DNA from: an uncultured Metabacillus sp.
Lineage (GTDB): Bacteria > Bacillota > Bacilli > Bacillales > Bacillaceae
NCBI RefSeq assembly: GCF_947503125.1
Contig: NZ_CANNCR010000030.1
Coordinates: forward strand, 1 to 50,104
Direction of reading: 5' to 3'
Length of the DNA stretch: 50,104 nt
The translations under genes and the position numbers were made by a program. The notes beneath the pieces were generated by a model, which did no database searches, was not told the origin of the DNA, and saw only the letters and a list, made by a program, of their open reading frames with translations. Each line of letters begins with the position of its first letter. Position 1 is the first letter of the stretch. Of the stretch, positions 26,401-34,739 are shown one piece after another.

Positions 26401-26462
26401 AGGCAAAAAAGCAAAGACTAAAGGCGGAAAGTGAAAGCCATGTAGAAACATTAGAAATGTAA
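23427..26462 (+). CDS. swrC: RND superfamily efflux transporter (SwrC/YerP-like)
   Basis: This is a 1011-residue, 12-helix RND pump with TM1 at the start (KNKAAVAIMSMLILVLGV), two large extracellular loops, and TM4 carrying GGVAVAVGRLVDDSIVVIENI with the proton-relay Asp residues. The second half repeats the layout (GALMLIGIVVTNAIVLLDRV). In Bacillus such stand-alone pumps, without adaptor or outer-membrane partners, export surfactin-like lipopeptides and other amphiphiles (SwrC). I chose ATG 23427 because AAAGGAG lies 9 bases upstream; a TTG at 23391 lacks a site. It is monocistronic with a perfect 12-bp terminator at 26465-26493. The substrate here is unknown. Confidence 0.88.
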   Translation: MSWLTKWSFKNKAAVAIMSMLILVLGVLSYFRLPMEFLPSADQPFISVVAMGEGLDASMMEEQVTTPIENAVDGVNGKTNVFSRTGDGYTSVDIHFESSIDKKEAKREIEEALANVTLPENVMKPNIVQLNTSMIPVSYIALTFDEGINPETIQYAKDEIVPYFKEIAGVSSIQTNGTIPSYVSVELDEKKMAAKKVSIEHIMPLLQGQNMATAVGEKTVDGKTANLKVVGDLNSIEKLRETEVLPNVPLKDLATINITKQENNLTRVNGKDALIFVITKDGHSNAVTISKEAEKASQEVNEKYDNLETTVVLASADSVESSVHSMIKEVLLGALFATIVIMVFLRNLRSTLITIVSIPLSLGFTLFLLNQSGVTLNILTLGGVAVAVGRLVDDSIVVIENIFRRAQHEKFTINMVMDATKEVGSAITSSTLTTVAVFLPMGLLSGSLQDFLLPFALTITYSLLASLIVAITVVPVMSAGLLKKAKIKEHNPSPRFAKMLTWSLNHKWVVLVTALLLFVGSVGGDFMLPKGSVNKTKADYVLVSLTYPNETPIEKVKEESMKLEEYLLAQEGVDTLYLQLGNSEDAAKYGAVGNPTQAQIMAILEEDADMGAFIDTIDTQKDVYKDATIEATEATMMGGGSTSITIDLIGDDVEGLITLSEEVEAEIKDIEGIEKVSSNQEETKAVYSFVVNSSAAKADQVAQQAAVMLNKTPLGSVEMNGMQTTVMLEPLFNPETEKELSNVPIMTANGMTTIAEVAELKQTEEPTSTFHKDGDQYVRITATVDPEKLSDISTEINTRIFGDKTTEGIVIPENMEVLVGGASVDQANDFQDLFMTMLASIGIVFLIMVITFKTIRAPIAILFSLPLAAIGAILGIIISGISVDVTALLGALMLIGIVVTNAIVLLDRVKQNEQTMIIRDAIVEAASIRMRPIIMTAVATISAMLPLLFKEAEMGNLVSASLAVVVIGGLSVATLLTLIVIPVVYELLHFKKAKKQRLKAESESHVETLEM

Positions 26463-26464
26463 AC

Positions 26465-26497
26465 AAAAGAAGGGGCGGACTGCCCCTTCTTTTATTT
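26465..26497 (+). terminator. Terminator of the RND gene
   Basis: A perfect 12-bp stem: AAAAGAAGGGGC (26465-26476) and GCCCCTTCTTTT (26482-26493). It may also work in the reverse direction. Confidence 0.92.
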
Positions 26498-26835
26498 AGT
26501 CTCTTTGTTTACAGACTGTTGCTTTTTTAGTAACAAGGAATGGCTCTTTTCAAAAGGTAAAATAGGTTGCTTCTATTCAATTTATCACATAATCCTTCAA
26601 GTGTTTAAATGATAAAATATAAGATTATGAGGTTGGTGATAGGTAAAAAAGCCTATAAACTGACAATAGCTAAAAGTTTTTTATCAAATTTTTGGAGAAA
26701 TATAGTATAATTGTAAGCGGATACATGATGTGAAGGAGAAAAAACATGAATATAGTCATTTAGAACTGGGTATAAAGTGTTATGTGTTTTTTTCTCATGT
26801 CAGAATATTTCGTGAATACATACAAAGGGGTTAAG
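26498..26835 (+). other. Chemoreceptor upstream region with a 5-codon open frame
   Basis: A TATAAT -10 candidate lies at 26705-26710. ATG 26746 follows a GAAGGAG site at good spacing but reads only five codons (MNIVI) before TAG 26761. The frame is the same as the chemoreceptor gene that starts at 26836. It may be a leader peptide or a decayed start. No SigD promoter was recognised. Confidence 0.4.
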
Positions 26836-28869
26836 ATGGTGAAGGAAAAAAAGAAGTCTGTTGCCAATAAGTCCTATAACAAACGGCAGAAAAGAAGTTA
26901 TCTAAGAGGGATGACATTAAAGTCAAAAATTATTTTATTGATCCTATTATTTACGATCATTCCAAGTGTCATGATCGGGAATGTTGTATACTTTGTTTCA
27001 TCAAGTACGATTGAAAACAAAGTTTCTGATATGAATAATGAGATTGGTGTTCAGGTTACGAAAAATGTAAACCATCTGTTAAGAGAAATTGAAAACATTA
27101 CGCTAATTCCTTTATCGAACATGGATTTAATGGAACAGTTAAAGAATAATGAGGGGTTAACAGAGTATGAGAGATTTACAAAGGAAAGAGAAGTAACAGA
27201 ATATTTCTCGAGCATTACATTTACAAATGAAAATGCTGAAGCGCTATTATTTATTAATGAAGAAAACATTGTTTTTGGTGAGTCAAGCACTACAGATGAT
27301 TTTAAAGTGGATGAATACTTTGATTCAGAAATTCCTGACAAAGTGGAAGAATTATCGGGTTCAGTATTATGGACATCCGGTTTAGGGGATCTTTATGAAA
27401 ATATTTACTTGTTTCGAAAATACGATCAGCTAGGCACCCTTATCCTTATCGCTAATGCGAAGCTTTTTGATGATGTGTTTGAAAATGGAAGAAACACATC
27501 AGCAAGAGAAATTTCGATTATTAATGAAAACGGTATAATAATAGCTAGTAATAAACAAAAGCTTGTTGGAAGTATCTATGAATCTCAACAACTTAATGAT
27601 GAAAATTTAGTTTCGTTGCATGAAAGTGAAAACGGCTGGAAGGTATCTGTTTCAACCTCAAAAGCATATTTATTAAAAGAAATTCATGATGTGATTTATC
27701 TTGTCTATATCCTTATTTTCGCTTTTGTCCTTTTATCTGTTTTTGCGAGCATCTTTTTAGCCAAAAGTATGATTAGGCCCATACAGCGCATCGTTTCAAT
27801 TATGAAAATGGCTGAAAAAGGTGACTTAACACACCGGGCAGACTATTTATATAAAAATGAAGTCGGTCAGCTAGGGAAAAGCTATAACACGATGATTGAC
27901 AATATTACGGTCATGATTGAAGAAAATAAAAAGGTATCAACCTATGCGGTGAACCGGGCCAATGATCTGAAACGAATTGCCGAAGAATCGGCAATAGCCA
28001 CTGAACAAATTGCCAGCGCAATTGAAGACGTTGCAAAGGGAGCTGTCAGCCAGGTCGATTATTCAGAACGAACAAACCGGGAAATGAAAGAGCTATCAGC
28101 TGAAATCAATGAGGTAGCCAATAATATGGAAAGAGTATCATCTATAACGCAAACAACAAAACAGCTTAGCAGTACATCTATTGAAACGATTAAAGAGTTA
28201 ACCAATAAAAATCAAGAAATGGGAACGAATATTGAACAAGTTGAACAAACGATGAATGTGTTAAATGAGGAAATAACGCAAATAAAGGACATCGTTGAAA
28301 TCATAAAGAGTGTAAGTGAGGAAACAAACTTATTATCATTAAACGCAAGCATCGAAGCGGCAAGAGCTGGGGAGTACGGTAGAGGATTTGCGGTTGTTGC
28401 CCAGGAAATACGAAAGCTTGCTGATCAAACGAAAACCTCGTCGCTGAGAATCGATTTGGTTATTGCAAGTATATTATCGCAAACAAAAAAATCGGTTCAA
28501 ATGGTTGATACAACGATAAGACTATTTAATGAACAGTCGAATTCAATCCACGATACACAAAATGCGTTTGAAAATATTCTTGAAGGAACAAATGCGATTA
28601 TCAGTGAAATTGATTATGTGGAAGCCTCAATTGGAAAGATCACGATCAATAAGGAAAAGGTCGAAAAAGCGATAAATGAAATGGTCGAAGTAGCAGAAAT
28701 TTCTTCCTCCACAACTGAAGAAGTTACAGCAACAACAGAGGAACAGGCAGCATCTGCAGAGGAGTTGGGAGATTTAGCCTCTGCTCTTACAAGCACCATC
28801 CAAGAAGTAGAGGAGCTGATTCATAAGTTTAAGGTAAGAGAACAGCTGAATAATGTTGATGGTCATTAG
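26836..28869 (+). CDS. Methyl-accepting chemotaxis protein
   Basis: This 677-residue chemoreceptor has a basic N-terminus, TM1 at about residues 30-53, an extracytoplasmic sensor of about 230 residues (dCache-like), TM2 at about 285-310, a HAMP domain ending near 365, and a cytoplasmic signalling coiled coil. The conserved hairpin tip [19 protein letters not shown] and [19 protein letters not shown] is intact. It would signal to CheA/CheW. ATG 26836 has AAAGGGG 6-9 bases upstream, so it is preferred over an earlier ATG at 26782 without a site. The ligand is unknown. A terminator follows directly. Confidence 0.93.
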   Translation: MVKEKKKSVANKSYNKRQKRSYLRGMTLKSKIILLILLFTIIPSVMIGNVVYFVSSSTIENKVSDMNNEIGVQVTKNVNHLLREIENITLIPLSNMDLMEQLKNNEGLTEYERFTKEREVTEYFSSITFTNENAEALLFINEENIVFGESSTTDDFKVDEYFDSEIPDKVEELSGSVLWTSGLGDLYENIYLFRKYDQLGTLILIANAKLFDDVFENGRNTSAREISIINENGIIIASNKQKLVGSIYESQQLNDENLVSLHESENGWKVSVSTSKAYLLKEIHDVIYLVYILIFAFVLLSVFASIFLAKSMIRPIQRIVSIMKMAEKGDLTHRADYLYKNEVGQLGKSYNTMIDNITVMIEENKKVSTYAVNRANDLKRIAEESAIATEQIASAIEDVAKGAVSQVDYSERTNREMKELSAEINEVANNMERVSSITQTTKQLSSTSIETIKELTNKNQEMGTNIEQVEQTMNVLNEEITQIKDIVEIIKSVSEETNLLSLNASIEAARAGEYGRGFAVVAQEIRKLADQTKTSSLRIDLVIASILSQTKKSVQMVDTTIRLFNEQSNSIHDTQNAFENILEGTNAIISEIDYVEASIGKITINKEKVEKAINEMVEVAEISSSTTEEVTATTEEQAASAEELGDLASALTSTIQEVEELIHKFKVREQLNNVDGH

Positions 28870-28899
28870 GTGAAAAGGGCTGCTCCTTTTCACTTTTTG
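28870..28899 (+). terminator. Terminator of the chemoreceptor gene
   Basis: GTGAAAAGG (28870-28878) pairs with CCTTTTCAC (28885-28893), followed by TTTTTG. It starts at the stop codon. Confidence 0.9.
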
Positions 28900-28932
28900 T
28901 AAAGGTAAGTATAAAATTTTGTACTTAGTTTT

Positions 28933-29062
28933 AGTGTCTAGATCCAGGCGCCATCTGCTCTAGGGTCTAGTCAAATAGGAATTGAAGGTAAAGAACACCT
29001 TCTATTCCTATTCGCCTTATGCTTGTCGCCGAATGCTAAGCGCCTTGCGCTTTTCTTATGTT
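28933..29062 (+). repeat. Interspersed repeat, copy R3
   Basis: It runs from GTGTCTAGATCCAGGCGCC to GCGCCTTGCGCTTTTCTTAT. The central hairpin has outer arms AATAGGAAT (28974-28982) and ATTCCTATT (29004-29012), and an inner stem GAAGGT/ACCTTC around AAAGAAC. The same plan occurs in R1 and R4 with different outer-arm sequences. Confidence 0.8.
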
Positions 29063-29172
29063 TAGTTGGCTTTACCCCATTCTTTGTGTTAGGAAATTGT
29101 CATAGTTTATCACAGCCTGTCTAAATGATCCATGTATAATAAAAGTATAAATCGCTAGAAATTGGAGTTGAT

Positions 29173-29466
29173 ATGATGTTTCAAACATCTGTAGGTTTTT
29201 TGCGCTTTGTTGGGAACTTAGAGGGGATTTCTTATTTAGTGTTACTGATTATTGCCATGCCGCTAAAGTATTTTCTTGATTTTCCTCTTGCCGTCACCAT
29301 CGTAGGCGGTCTGCATGGATTTTTATTTGTCTTGTTTGTCGTCATGGTAGCTGTTGTGAAATTTAAAAAACATTGGGCAGTTCTCTGGGGAATATGGGCT
29401 GTCTTCCTTGCATTTATTCCATTTGGCACGTTTTATTTGGATAGGCAATTAAAGAATAAGGAATAG
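29173..29466 (+). CDS. DUF3817 family small membrane protein
   Basis: This 97-residue protein has three predicted membrane helices (about 12-32, 38-62, 68-88). It carries the family pattern FRxVGxLEGxSYLxLL near the N-terminus, GGLHGFLFVLFV in the middle and PFGTFYLDRQL at the end. DUF3817 proteins (YdzA-like in B. subtilis) have no established function. ATG 29173 or 29176 can serve; TTGGAG is upstream. A TATAAT at 29135 may be its -10. It is monocistronic, ending in an AT-rich stretch with repeated ATCAAT units and a terminator. Confidence 0.85.
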   Translation: MMFQTSVGFLRFVGNLEGISYLVLLIIAMPLKYFLDFPLAVTIVGGLHGFLFVLFVVMVAVVKFKKHWAVLWGIWAVFLAFIPFGTFYLDRQLKNKE

Positions 29467-29537
29467 GATCAATATCAATATCAATATTAATATCTATTTG
29501 CTCGAGGCATTATCTTTTTTATAAAATAAGAGCAAAA

Positions 29538-29580
29538 GGAAAATCCACATTCTTTAGACGATGTGGATTTTCCCATTTTT
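29538..29580. terminator. Bidirectional terminator
   Basis: A perfect 13-bp stem (29538-29550 GGAAAATCCACAT, 29561-29573 ATGTGGATTTTCC) lies between two convergent genes, followed by a T-rich tail on the + strand. Confidence 0.85.
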
Positions 29581-29617
29581 GTATTATTAAATGACTTTGG
29601 CGTTGTTTTTAAGTCTC

Positions 29618-29959
29618 TTACTCCTCTATCTCCACCTTCTCCAATATATTCTGAGACGTTTCTTCATTAAACCGATACTCAATATGAATTTCTTTATTTG
29701 TCTCCAGCGGTTCAAGGATCTTCCTTTGTTCTTCTGTAATTTGCAAAGCCAAGGGTTTATTATTGACGATTACTTCAATTGTGTGCGGATCCATGAGTCC
29801 GATATAAGTGGCTTGTGCAGAAATCATTTCTTGCTCTTGCATATTCTTTTCACTAGCTCCTTTTGTTGTAAGAGGTTCATTTGTTTGCTGCTGAGAGTTG
29901 CTGCATCCTGATAAGAAAATCATTATAGAAATAAAAAACGCAAAAAAATGTTCAGACAT
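29618..29959 (-). CDS. Small secreted lipoprotein, unknown function
   Basis: This 113-residue protein starts with a short hydrophobic signal ending in a lipobox LSGC (Cys about residue 19), so it should be lipid-anchored outside the membrane. A Gln/Ser/Thr-rich linker leads to a small domain of about 70 residues (VIVNNKPLALQI, EYRFNEETSQNILEKVEIEE). I do not recognise the family. The start at 29959 is chosen because a GGGGGA site precedes it; the open frame extends further upstream without one. It is divergent from the copper operon, but a shared role is only a guess. Confidence 0.7.
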   Translation of the reverse strand: MSEHFFAFFISIMIFLSGCSNSQQQTNEPLTTKGASEKNMQEQEMISAQATYIGLMDPHTIEVIVNNKPLALQITEEQRKILEPLETNKEIHIEYRFNEETSQNILEKVEIEE

Positions 29960-30059
29960 AAAAGTCCCCCAATACACCCTTTTTTCTTTTATGTATAGAC
30001 TAATAAGCAGGGTGACATGCCTAAAATATAAAAAGTAAGAATAAATGGTGGAAAAAGGA

Positions 30060-30093
30060 TTGACATATACCATATAGGGGTATAGTATAATAC
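30060..30093 (+). promoter_or_regulatory. Copper operon promoter with CsoR operator
   Basis: The -35 TTGACA lies at 30060-30065, with a -10 candidate TAGTAT (17-base spacer) or TATAAT (20-base spacer). In the spacer, 30067-30083 reads ATACC-ATAT-AGGGGTAT, a near-palindrome of the CsoR type. CsoR would repress until Cu(I) binds. It lies about 90 bases before copA. Confidence 0.85.
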
Positions 30094-30169
30094 ATAACAA
30101 AGGTGATATCACTCAAATTTTTTAAACATGTGTGAAGTGAATTTACATTGAGATAAAGGAGACATTTCA

Positions 30170-32605
30170 ATGAATCCATCAAAGCAAGAAATTAACCTGC
30201 CGATTACAGGTATGACATGTGCAGCATGTGCCAATCGAATTGAAAAAGGTTTAAAACGAATGGAAGGGGTGGAAGAGGCGAATGTCAATTTTGCCTTAGA
30301 AAAGGCTTCGGTTACCTATGATCCCAATCAAGTAGAAATCGATCAGCTTTTTCGAAAGGTGAATGATCTAGGATATGAAGTCGCCACAGAAAAAACAGAA
30401 CTATCTATTATAGGCATGACTTGTGCGGCATGTGCGAACAGGATAGAAAAAGGCTTAAACAAGCTGGACGGAGTCGTAAATGCCTCAGTGAATTTTGCTT
30501 TAGAAACAGCAAATGTAGAATACAATGCTTCACAAGTAACCGTTCAAGATCTTAAAAATAAGGTTTCCCAACTAGGCTACGAGGCAATGGTAAAAGAAGA
30601 AGAGCAAGCAGAAGGAAGTGATCACCGCACGCAGGAGCTGGAAAGACAAAAAGGCAAATTCATATTCTCGCTTATTTTATCTGTTCCATTATTATGGGCG
30701 ATGGTCAGCCATTTTGAATTTACGTCCTTTCTTTACTTGCCAGAGATGTTCATGAATCCTTGGTTTCAATTAGCGTTAGCAACACCTGTACAATTTTTAG
30801 TCGGAAAGCAATTTTATGTTGGAGCATTTAAAGCATTAAAAAATAAAAGTGCAAACATGGATGTATTAGTCGCGCTTGGAACGTCTGCAGCTTATTTTTA
30901 CAGTTTGTACTTGGCAATTAAGTCAATTGGATCGAATGAGCATATGGTTTCCCTTTATTTTGAAACAAGTGCTGTTTTGATTACGTTAATAATTCTCGGG
31001 AAATTATTTGAGGCACGAGCAAAGGGCCGTTCATCAGAAGCAATTAAAAAACTCATGGGCTTACAAGCAAAAACTGCGCTAGTCATTCGAGATGGTAAAG
31101 AAGTTGAGATACCGATAGAAGAAGTCGTCGTTGGAGATTATTTTCTTGTGAAGCCGGGTGAAAAGGTGCCGGTAGATGGGGAAATTGTTGAAGGACAGTC
31201 AGCCTTAGATGAATCGATGATCACTGGTGAAAGTGTTCCAGTGGATAAAACAGCAGGGGATACCGTCATTGGAGCCACAATCAATAAAAATGGATTTTTA
31301 AAGGTGAAAGCAACAAAGGTGGGCAAAAATACAGCGTTGGCACAAATCATTAAGGTGGTTGAGGATGCACAAGGTTCAAAAGCACCGATCCAGCGTTTAG
31401 CCGATCAAATTTCGGGCATCTTCGTACCAATTGTGGTAGGAATTGCTTTTCTTACCTTCTTTATTTGGTATCTCTGGGTTAGTCCTGGTGAATTTGCCGT
31501 TGCCCTAGAAAAGCTAATCGCCGTGCTCGTTATTGCTTGTCCATGTGCATTAGGCTTAGCAACACCAACATCGATTATGGCGGGATCCGGTCGTGCAGCC
31601 GAATATGGGATTTTGTTTAAAGGCGGCGAACACCTAGAAACAACTCACCAAATTACCACTGTTATTGTCGATAAAACAGGGACTGTTACAAATGGTAAAC
31701 CGGTTTTAACGGATGTGATCGTGGAAAACGGCATAAATGAAGAAGACTTTCTAGGTTATGTAGCAAGTACTGAGAAGCAATCGGAACACCCGCTGGCTGA
31801 AGCGATTGTAAAAGGAATTCAAGAGAAGCAGCCTGCTTTGGAAAAGGTCGATTCCTTTGAAGCCATACCGGGATATGGGGTCAAAGCACTGATAAATGGT
31901 ACAGAAGTTCTTATTGGAACAAGAAGCTTAATGGAAAACAATCACATTCAGATTGGTCATGCAAATGAAAAGATGGAAGCACTTGAAATGAAAGGAAAGA
32001 CTGCGATGCTTGTCGCAATCAATCAGCAATATGCGGGAATTGTGGCTGTTGCAGATACAGTAAAGGATACTTCTAAGCAGGCGATTCACCGTTTGAAAGA
32101 AATGGGGCTGGAAGTAGTCATGATGACTGGTGACAACGAAAGGACGGCAAAATCGATTGCTGCTGAAGTGGGAATTGATACGGTTATTGCAGAAGTCCTT
32201 CCAGAAGGTAAAGCAGCAGAGGTGAAAAAATTACAGCAGCAAGGGAAGCTAGTCGCAATGGTCGGAGATGGCATCAATGATGCTCCTGCACTAGCGGTTG
32301 CAAACACAGGAATGGCGATTGGAACTGGCACAGATGTGGCAATGGAGGCAGCGGATATTACGTTAATGAGAGGCGACTTAATGAGCATTGCCGATGCGAT
32401 CCTAATGAGTAAGAAAACTATTCGTAATATTAAACAAAACCTGTTTTGGGCGTTTGCTTATAATACAATCGGGATTCCGATCGCAGCAATCGGTTTCCTT
32501 GCACCATGGCTTGCTGGTGCGGCAATGGCATTTAGTTCTGTATCCGTTGTATTAAATGCCTTGCGATTACAAAGGGTAAAATTAAATGTAAAGGATGCTT
32601 CATGA
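30170..32605 (+). CDS. copA: Copper-exporting P1B-type ATPase
   Basis: This 811-residue pump has two N-terminal heavy-metal-associated domains, each with [15 protein letters not shown] (near residues 14 and 82). Membrane helices follow, then the actuator domain with TGES, the ion-binding CPC in [13 protein letters not shown], the phosphorylation site [10 protein letters not shown] and the [10 protein letters not shown] hinge. This is the full B. subtilis CopA layout (803 residues) for ATP-driven Cu(I) export. The start ATG 30170 has AAAGGAGA upstream. The operon continues with a His-rich copper-associated exported protein, csoR and copZ, all on the same strand. Confidence 0.97.
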   Translation: MNPSKQEINLPITGMTCAACANRIEKGLKRMEGVEEANVNFALEKASVTYDPNQVEIDQLFRKVNDLGYEVATEKTELSIIGMTCAACANRIEKGLNKLDGVVNASVNFALETANVEYNASQVTVQDLKNKVSQLGYEAMVKEEEQAEGSDHRTQELERQKGKFIFSLILSVPLLWAMVSHFEFTSFLYLPEMFMNPWFQLALATPVQFLVGKQFYVGAFKALKNKSANMDVLVALGTSAAYFYSLYLAIKSIGSNEHMVSLYFETSAVLITLIILGKLFEARAKGRSSEAIKKLMGLQAKTALVIRDGKEVEIPIEEVVVGDYFLVKPGEKVPVDGEIVEGQSALDESMITGESVPVDKTAGDTVIGATINKNGFLKVKATKVGKNTALAQIIKVVEDAQGSKAPIQRLADQISGIFVPIVVGIAFLTFFIWYLWVSPGEFAVALEKLIAVLVIACPCALGLATPTSIMAGSGRAAEYGILFKGGEHLETTHQITTVIVDKTGTVTNGKPVLTDVIVENGINEEDFLGYVASTEKQSEHPLAEAIVKGIQEKQPALEKVDSFEAIPGYGVKALINGTEVLIGTRSLMENNHIQIGHANEKMEALEMKGKTAMLVAINQQYAGIVAVADTVKDTSKQAIHRLKEMGLEVVMMTGDNERTAKSIAAEVGIDTVIAEVLPEGKAAEVKKLQQQGKLVAMVGDGINDAPALAVANTGMAIGTGTDVAMEAADITLMRGDLMSIADAILMSKKTIRNIKQNLFWAFAYNTIGIPIAAIGFLAPWLAGAAMAFSSVSVVLNALRLQRVKLNVKDAS

Positions 32606-32621
32606 AAGAGGGGTGGAGAGA

Positions 32622-33443
32622 ATGAAAAAATGGGCAGCAGCTGCAGTCGTTTATTTATTTGTCGTGATGGGTTCCTATTTGTTTTATTCAGAAGTAATTG
32701 CAAGTGAACAACAAACATCGAATGAGCATCAAGACAGTCATGTGACAGAAGACAAATCAAGTGAGCATGGACATCATGGTGAAGAAAACAATGTGGAACA
32801 TAATAGCGAAGTTGATGCAGATGTAAATTATGATGGCACGTCACTTGTTGTGAAGCTGACTGATCAACAAGGAAATCTAGTGGATGATCTCGAGGTGAAT
32901 CATGAAAAGCTGATGCATTTAATAATTGTTGATGAGCATTTAGCTGAATTTTATCATGTTCATCCAGATAAGACTGGCAAAGGAACATTTAAACTGAATA
33001 AGAAAATGCCTGAAGGAGCCTATAAAGCGTTTGTTGATATCAAACCAAATAATTTAACGTATCAGGTCAAACCGATAACATTAACGGTTGGAAATAAGGA
33101 AACAGCTCATAGCCATCAGGCACTTCAGCCTGATCAATCGTTAATCAAAAAGATAGATGGCTATGAAGTGACACTAAAAATGAGTTCACAAATGGCGAAC
33201 GAGCCAATCACCATGTCATTTGAATTGGATCAAAGTAAATTAGAGCCTTATTTAGGGGCAATGGGTCATATCGTGATTTTAGATGAAGAAGCGACAAACT
33301 ATATTCATGTTCATCCGGTAAGTGATCAGGAGCCACGCTTTGAAACACAGTTTGACGAACCCGGCAATTATAAAATCTGGGCTGAGTTTAAACAAAATGG
33401 AGTGGTAAGAGCATTTCCATTTGTTGTTGAAATAAAGCAATAA
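32622..33443 (+). CDS. Exported His-rich copper-associated protein with duplicated HVHP domains
   Basis: This 273-residue protein begins with an N-terminal hydrophobic segment (residues 5-23) that acts as a signal or anchor. A His/Glu-rich stretch follows (about 30-62, HGHHGEE). Then come two related beta-domains of about 100 residues. Each carries the pattern M.H.I..DE....Y/F.HVHP: MHLIIVDEHLAEFYHVHP near 100 and MGHIVILDEEATNYIHVHP near 218. The clustered Met and His suggest extracytoplasmic Cu binding, supported by its place between copA and csoR. I chose ATG 32622 over ATG 32595 because GGTGGAG precedes it. Genes of this type sit next to copper pumps in other Bacillaceae (from memory). 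A chaperone handing copper to or from CopA is inference. Confidence 0.75.
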   Translation: MKKWAAAAVVYLFVVMGSYLFYSEVIASEQQTSNEHQDSHVTEDKSSEHGHHGEENNVEHNSEVDADVNYDGTSLVVKLTDQQGNLVDDLEVNHEKLMHLIIVDEHLAEFYHVHPDKTGKGTFKLNKKMPEGAYKAFVDIKPNNLTYQVKPITLTVGNKETAHSHQALQPDQSLIKKIDGYEVTLKMSSQMANEPITMSFELDQSKLEPYLGAMGHIVILDEEATNYIHVHPVSDQEPRFETQFDEPGNYKIWAEFKQNGVVRAFPFVVEIKQ

Positions 33444-33454
33444 TCAGCAGATTT

Positions 33455-33483
33455 TGAATAGATGAAGGGGGGGTATTATAATA
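33455..33483 (+). promoter_or_regulatory. Candidate internal promoter of csoR-copZ
   Basis: TTGAAT (33455-33460) and TATAAT (33478-33483) are 17 bases apart. The spacer ends in GGGGGGGTAT, which resembles one half of a CsoR box, so this second promoter could be autoregulated. Confidence 0.5.
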
Positions 33484-33514
33484 AAAGATAGTGAACGTAA
33501 AGGGGGCATATTAG

Positions 33515-33859
33515 TTGAGCAATGATTTTGAAAATCTTGAGCACGACCTTGAACAGGAACAATGCAGCCATCATGAGCATAGAACAAGTCATCATTCTGA
33601 AAAAGTGAAAAAAAATTTAATCACCCGGTTAAACAGAATAGAAGGACAAATTCGTGGGATAAAATCGTTAATTGAAAAGGATACGTATTGTGATGATGTC
33701 ATCACCCAAATCTCAGCAACCCAATCAGCACTTAATAGTGTTGGAAAGCTTCTGCTTGAAGGACACCTTAGAACATGTGTTGTCGAAAGAATTCAAGAGG
33801 GTGACGAAGAAATCATCGATGAACTATTAATTACTGTGCAACGATTAATGAAAAAATAG
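33515..33859 (+). CDS. csoR: Copper-sensing transcriptional repressor CsoR
   Basis: This 114-residue all-helical repressor has the Cu(I) ligands Cys59 (DTYCDDV), His84 and Cys88 (EGHLRTC), the signature W/X-H-C pattern that separates CsoR from RcnR/FrmR. The N-terminal 30 residues are rich in His (HHEHRTSHH), longer than usual. RLNRIEGQIRGI marks helix 1. The start is TTG 33515 with GGGGG 7 bases upstream. It lies in the copper operon between the His-rich exported protein and copZ; in B. subtilis csoR precedes copZ-copA instead, so the gene order differs. Confidence 0.95.
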   Translation: MSNDFENLEHDLEQEQCSHHEHRTSHHSEKVKKNLITRLNRIEGQIRGIKSLIEKDTYCDDVITQISATQSALNSVGKLLLEGHLRTCVVERIQEGDEEIIDELLITVQRLMKK

Positions 33860-33872
33860 GAGGATAATATAA

Positions 33873-34079
33873 ATGGAAACAATTCTTTTAAAAGTAGAAG
33901 GAATGTCATGTAATCACTGTGTAAATTCAATAGAGGGAAGTATAGGAAAATTAAATGGTGTATCTAATGTAAAAGTAGACTTAGGTCAAGGAACAGTTGA
34001 AGTCAAATTTGATGCTAGCCAAGTAACAGAAAAAGAAATGAAGGATACAATTGAAGATCAGGGGTATGATGTTGTATAA
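33873..34079 (+). CDS. copZ: Copper chaperone CopZ
   Basis: This 68-residue heavy-metal-associated domain has the Cu(I) motif GMSCNHC near residues 10-16. The fold is complete (KVDLGQGTVEVKFD, then IEDQGYDVV). It carries Cu(I) to the N-terminal domains of CopA in the cytosol. AGGAGG precedes ATG 33873, 13 bases after the csoR stop, so the two are co-transcribed. A strong terminator ends the operon. Confidence 0.96.
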   Translation: METILLKVEGMSCNHCVNSIEGSIGKLNGVSNVKVDLGQGTVEVKFDASQVTEKEMKDTIEDQGYDVV

Positions 34080-34103
34080 GTTAACAGTTTAAATAGAATG
34101 GAT

Positions 34104-34139
34104 AAAATCGAGTGTAAACAACGTTTACACTCGATTTTT
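34104..34139 (+). terminator. Terminator of the copper operon
   Basis: A perfect 11-bp stem, CGAGTGTAAAC (34109-34119) and GTTTACACTCG (34123-34133), has a 3-base loop and ATTTTT after it. Confidence 0.93.
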
Positions 34140-34268
34140 CTATGTGGTGATCAAAAATAGAAAAAATGACGGAATGGTGAAACTTTCATTCTTTCTATCC
34201 GTATTACTTGATGATCCTGATTGGACATTGTATGATGAAACCATCACGTTATAGTTTGGAGGTATAAT

Positions 34269-34658
34269 ATTGGGACTGGCAAACTAAAAATTGGAGAATT
34301 AGCCGAAAGAACTGGTGTGACAAAACGCACGATTGATTATTATACCAATTTGGGGCTGTTGGAAGTAGAACGTTCCCCTTCTAATTATCGATACTATGAT
34401 ATGTCGGCAGTTGAGCGGTTGCATTTTATAGAAAAGTGTAAAAAAGATGGGATGTCATTAGAACAAATAAAAAAGAGACTAATAGATGAAAATGCAGAAG
34501 AGATTGATGTATTAGAATTAAGACTAAAAATAAAAGAACTTGAAAGTGATGTAACGAAAGTATTAGCACAACTCGACCATAATCAGGAATATGTCAAAAA
34601 AAATATTTCCCGTGAAAGTCTTTCGTTAATACAATCTTTGCTCTTGCTCCTGAATTAA
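34269..34658 (+). CDS. MerR family regulator, apparently starting at ATT
   Basis: This is a MerR protein with winged helix-turn-helix (LKIGELAERTGVTKRTIDYYTNLGLL, YRYYD wing) and a C-terminal dimerisation helix. The first ATG/GTG/TTG in frame is GTG 34317, which would delete the first DNA-contacting helix. The frame is open back to ATT 34269, and a perfect GGAGG lies 6 bases before it, giving a 129-residue protein. TTG 34270 is out of frame and stops after 5 codons. So either ATT is the start codon or there is a frameshift or sequencing error. No Cys is present in the effector part, so metal sensing like CueR is unlikely. It precedes the CBS transporter gene; in B. subtilis a MerR gene (yhdQ) neighbours yhdP similarly. 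Confidence 0.8.
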   Translation: MGTGKLKIGELAERTGVTKRTIDYYTNLGLLEVERSPSNYRYYDMSAVERLHFIEKCKKDGMSLEQIKKRLIDENAEEIDVLELRLKIKELESDVTKVLAQLDHNQEYVKKNISRESLSLIQSLLLLLN

Positions 34659-34700
34659 TTTCTTACAATTTGGGTAATGAAAAGAATAACAAGTATATAA

Positions 34701-34739
34701 AGGAGGTGTAGATCTTACATCCAGTAAGATCACTCATTG
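34701..34739 (+). promoter_or_regulatory. Ribosome binding site separated from the start codon by a hairpin
   Basis: AGGAGGTG at 34701-34708 is the only good Shine-Dalgarno sequence before the next gene, but lies about 30 bases from TTG 34737. The interval holds a perfect 8-bp hairpin GATCTTAC (34711-34718) ATCCA GTAAGATC (34724-34731). If folded out, the effective spacing is about 9 bases. An in-frame stop at 34725-34727 rules out a start further upstream. Confidence 0.65.

Noticed and set aside
26782-26835. Upstream extension of the chemoreceptor start
   Set aside because: ATG 26782 has no ribosome binding site, while ATG 26836 has AAAGGGG; the N-terminal extension is unlike chemoreceptors.
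29469-29500. ATCAAT tandem stretch after the DUF3817 gene
   Set aside because: Only about three imperfect units in AT-rich DNA; not significant.
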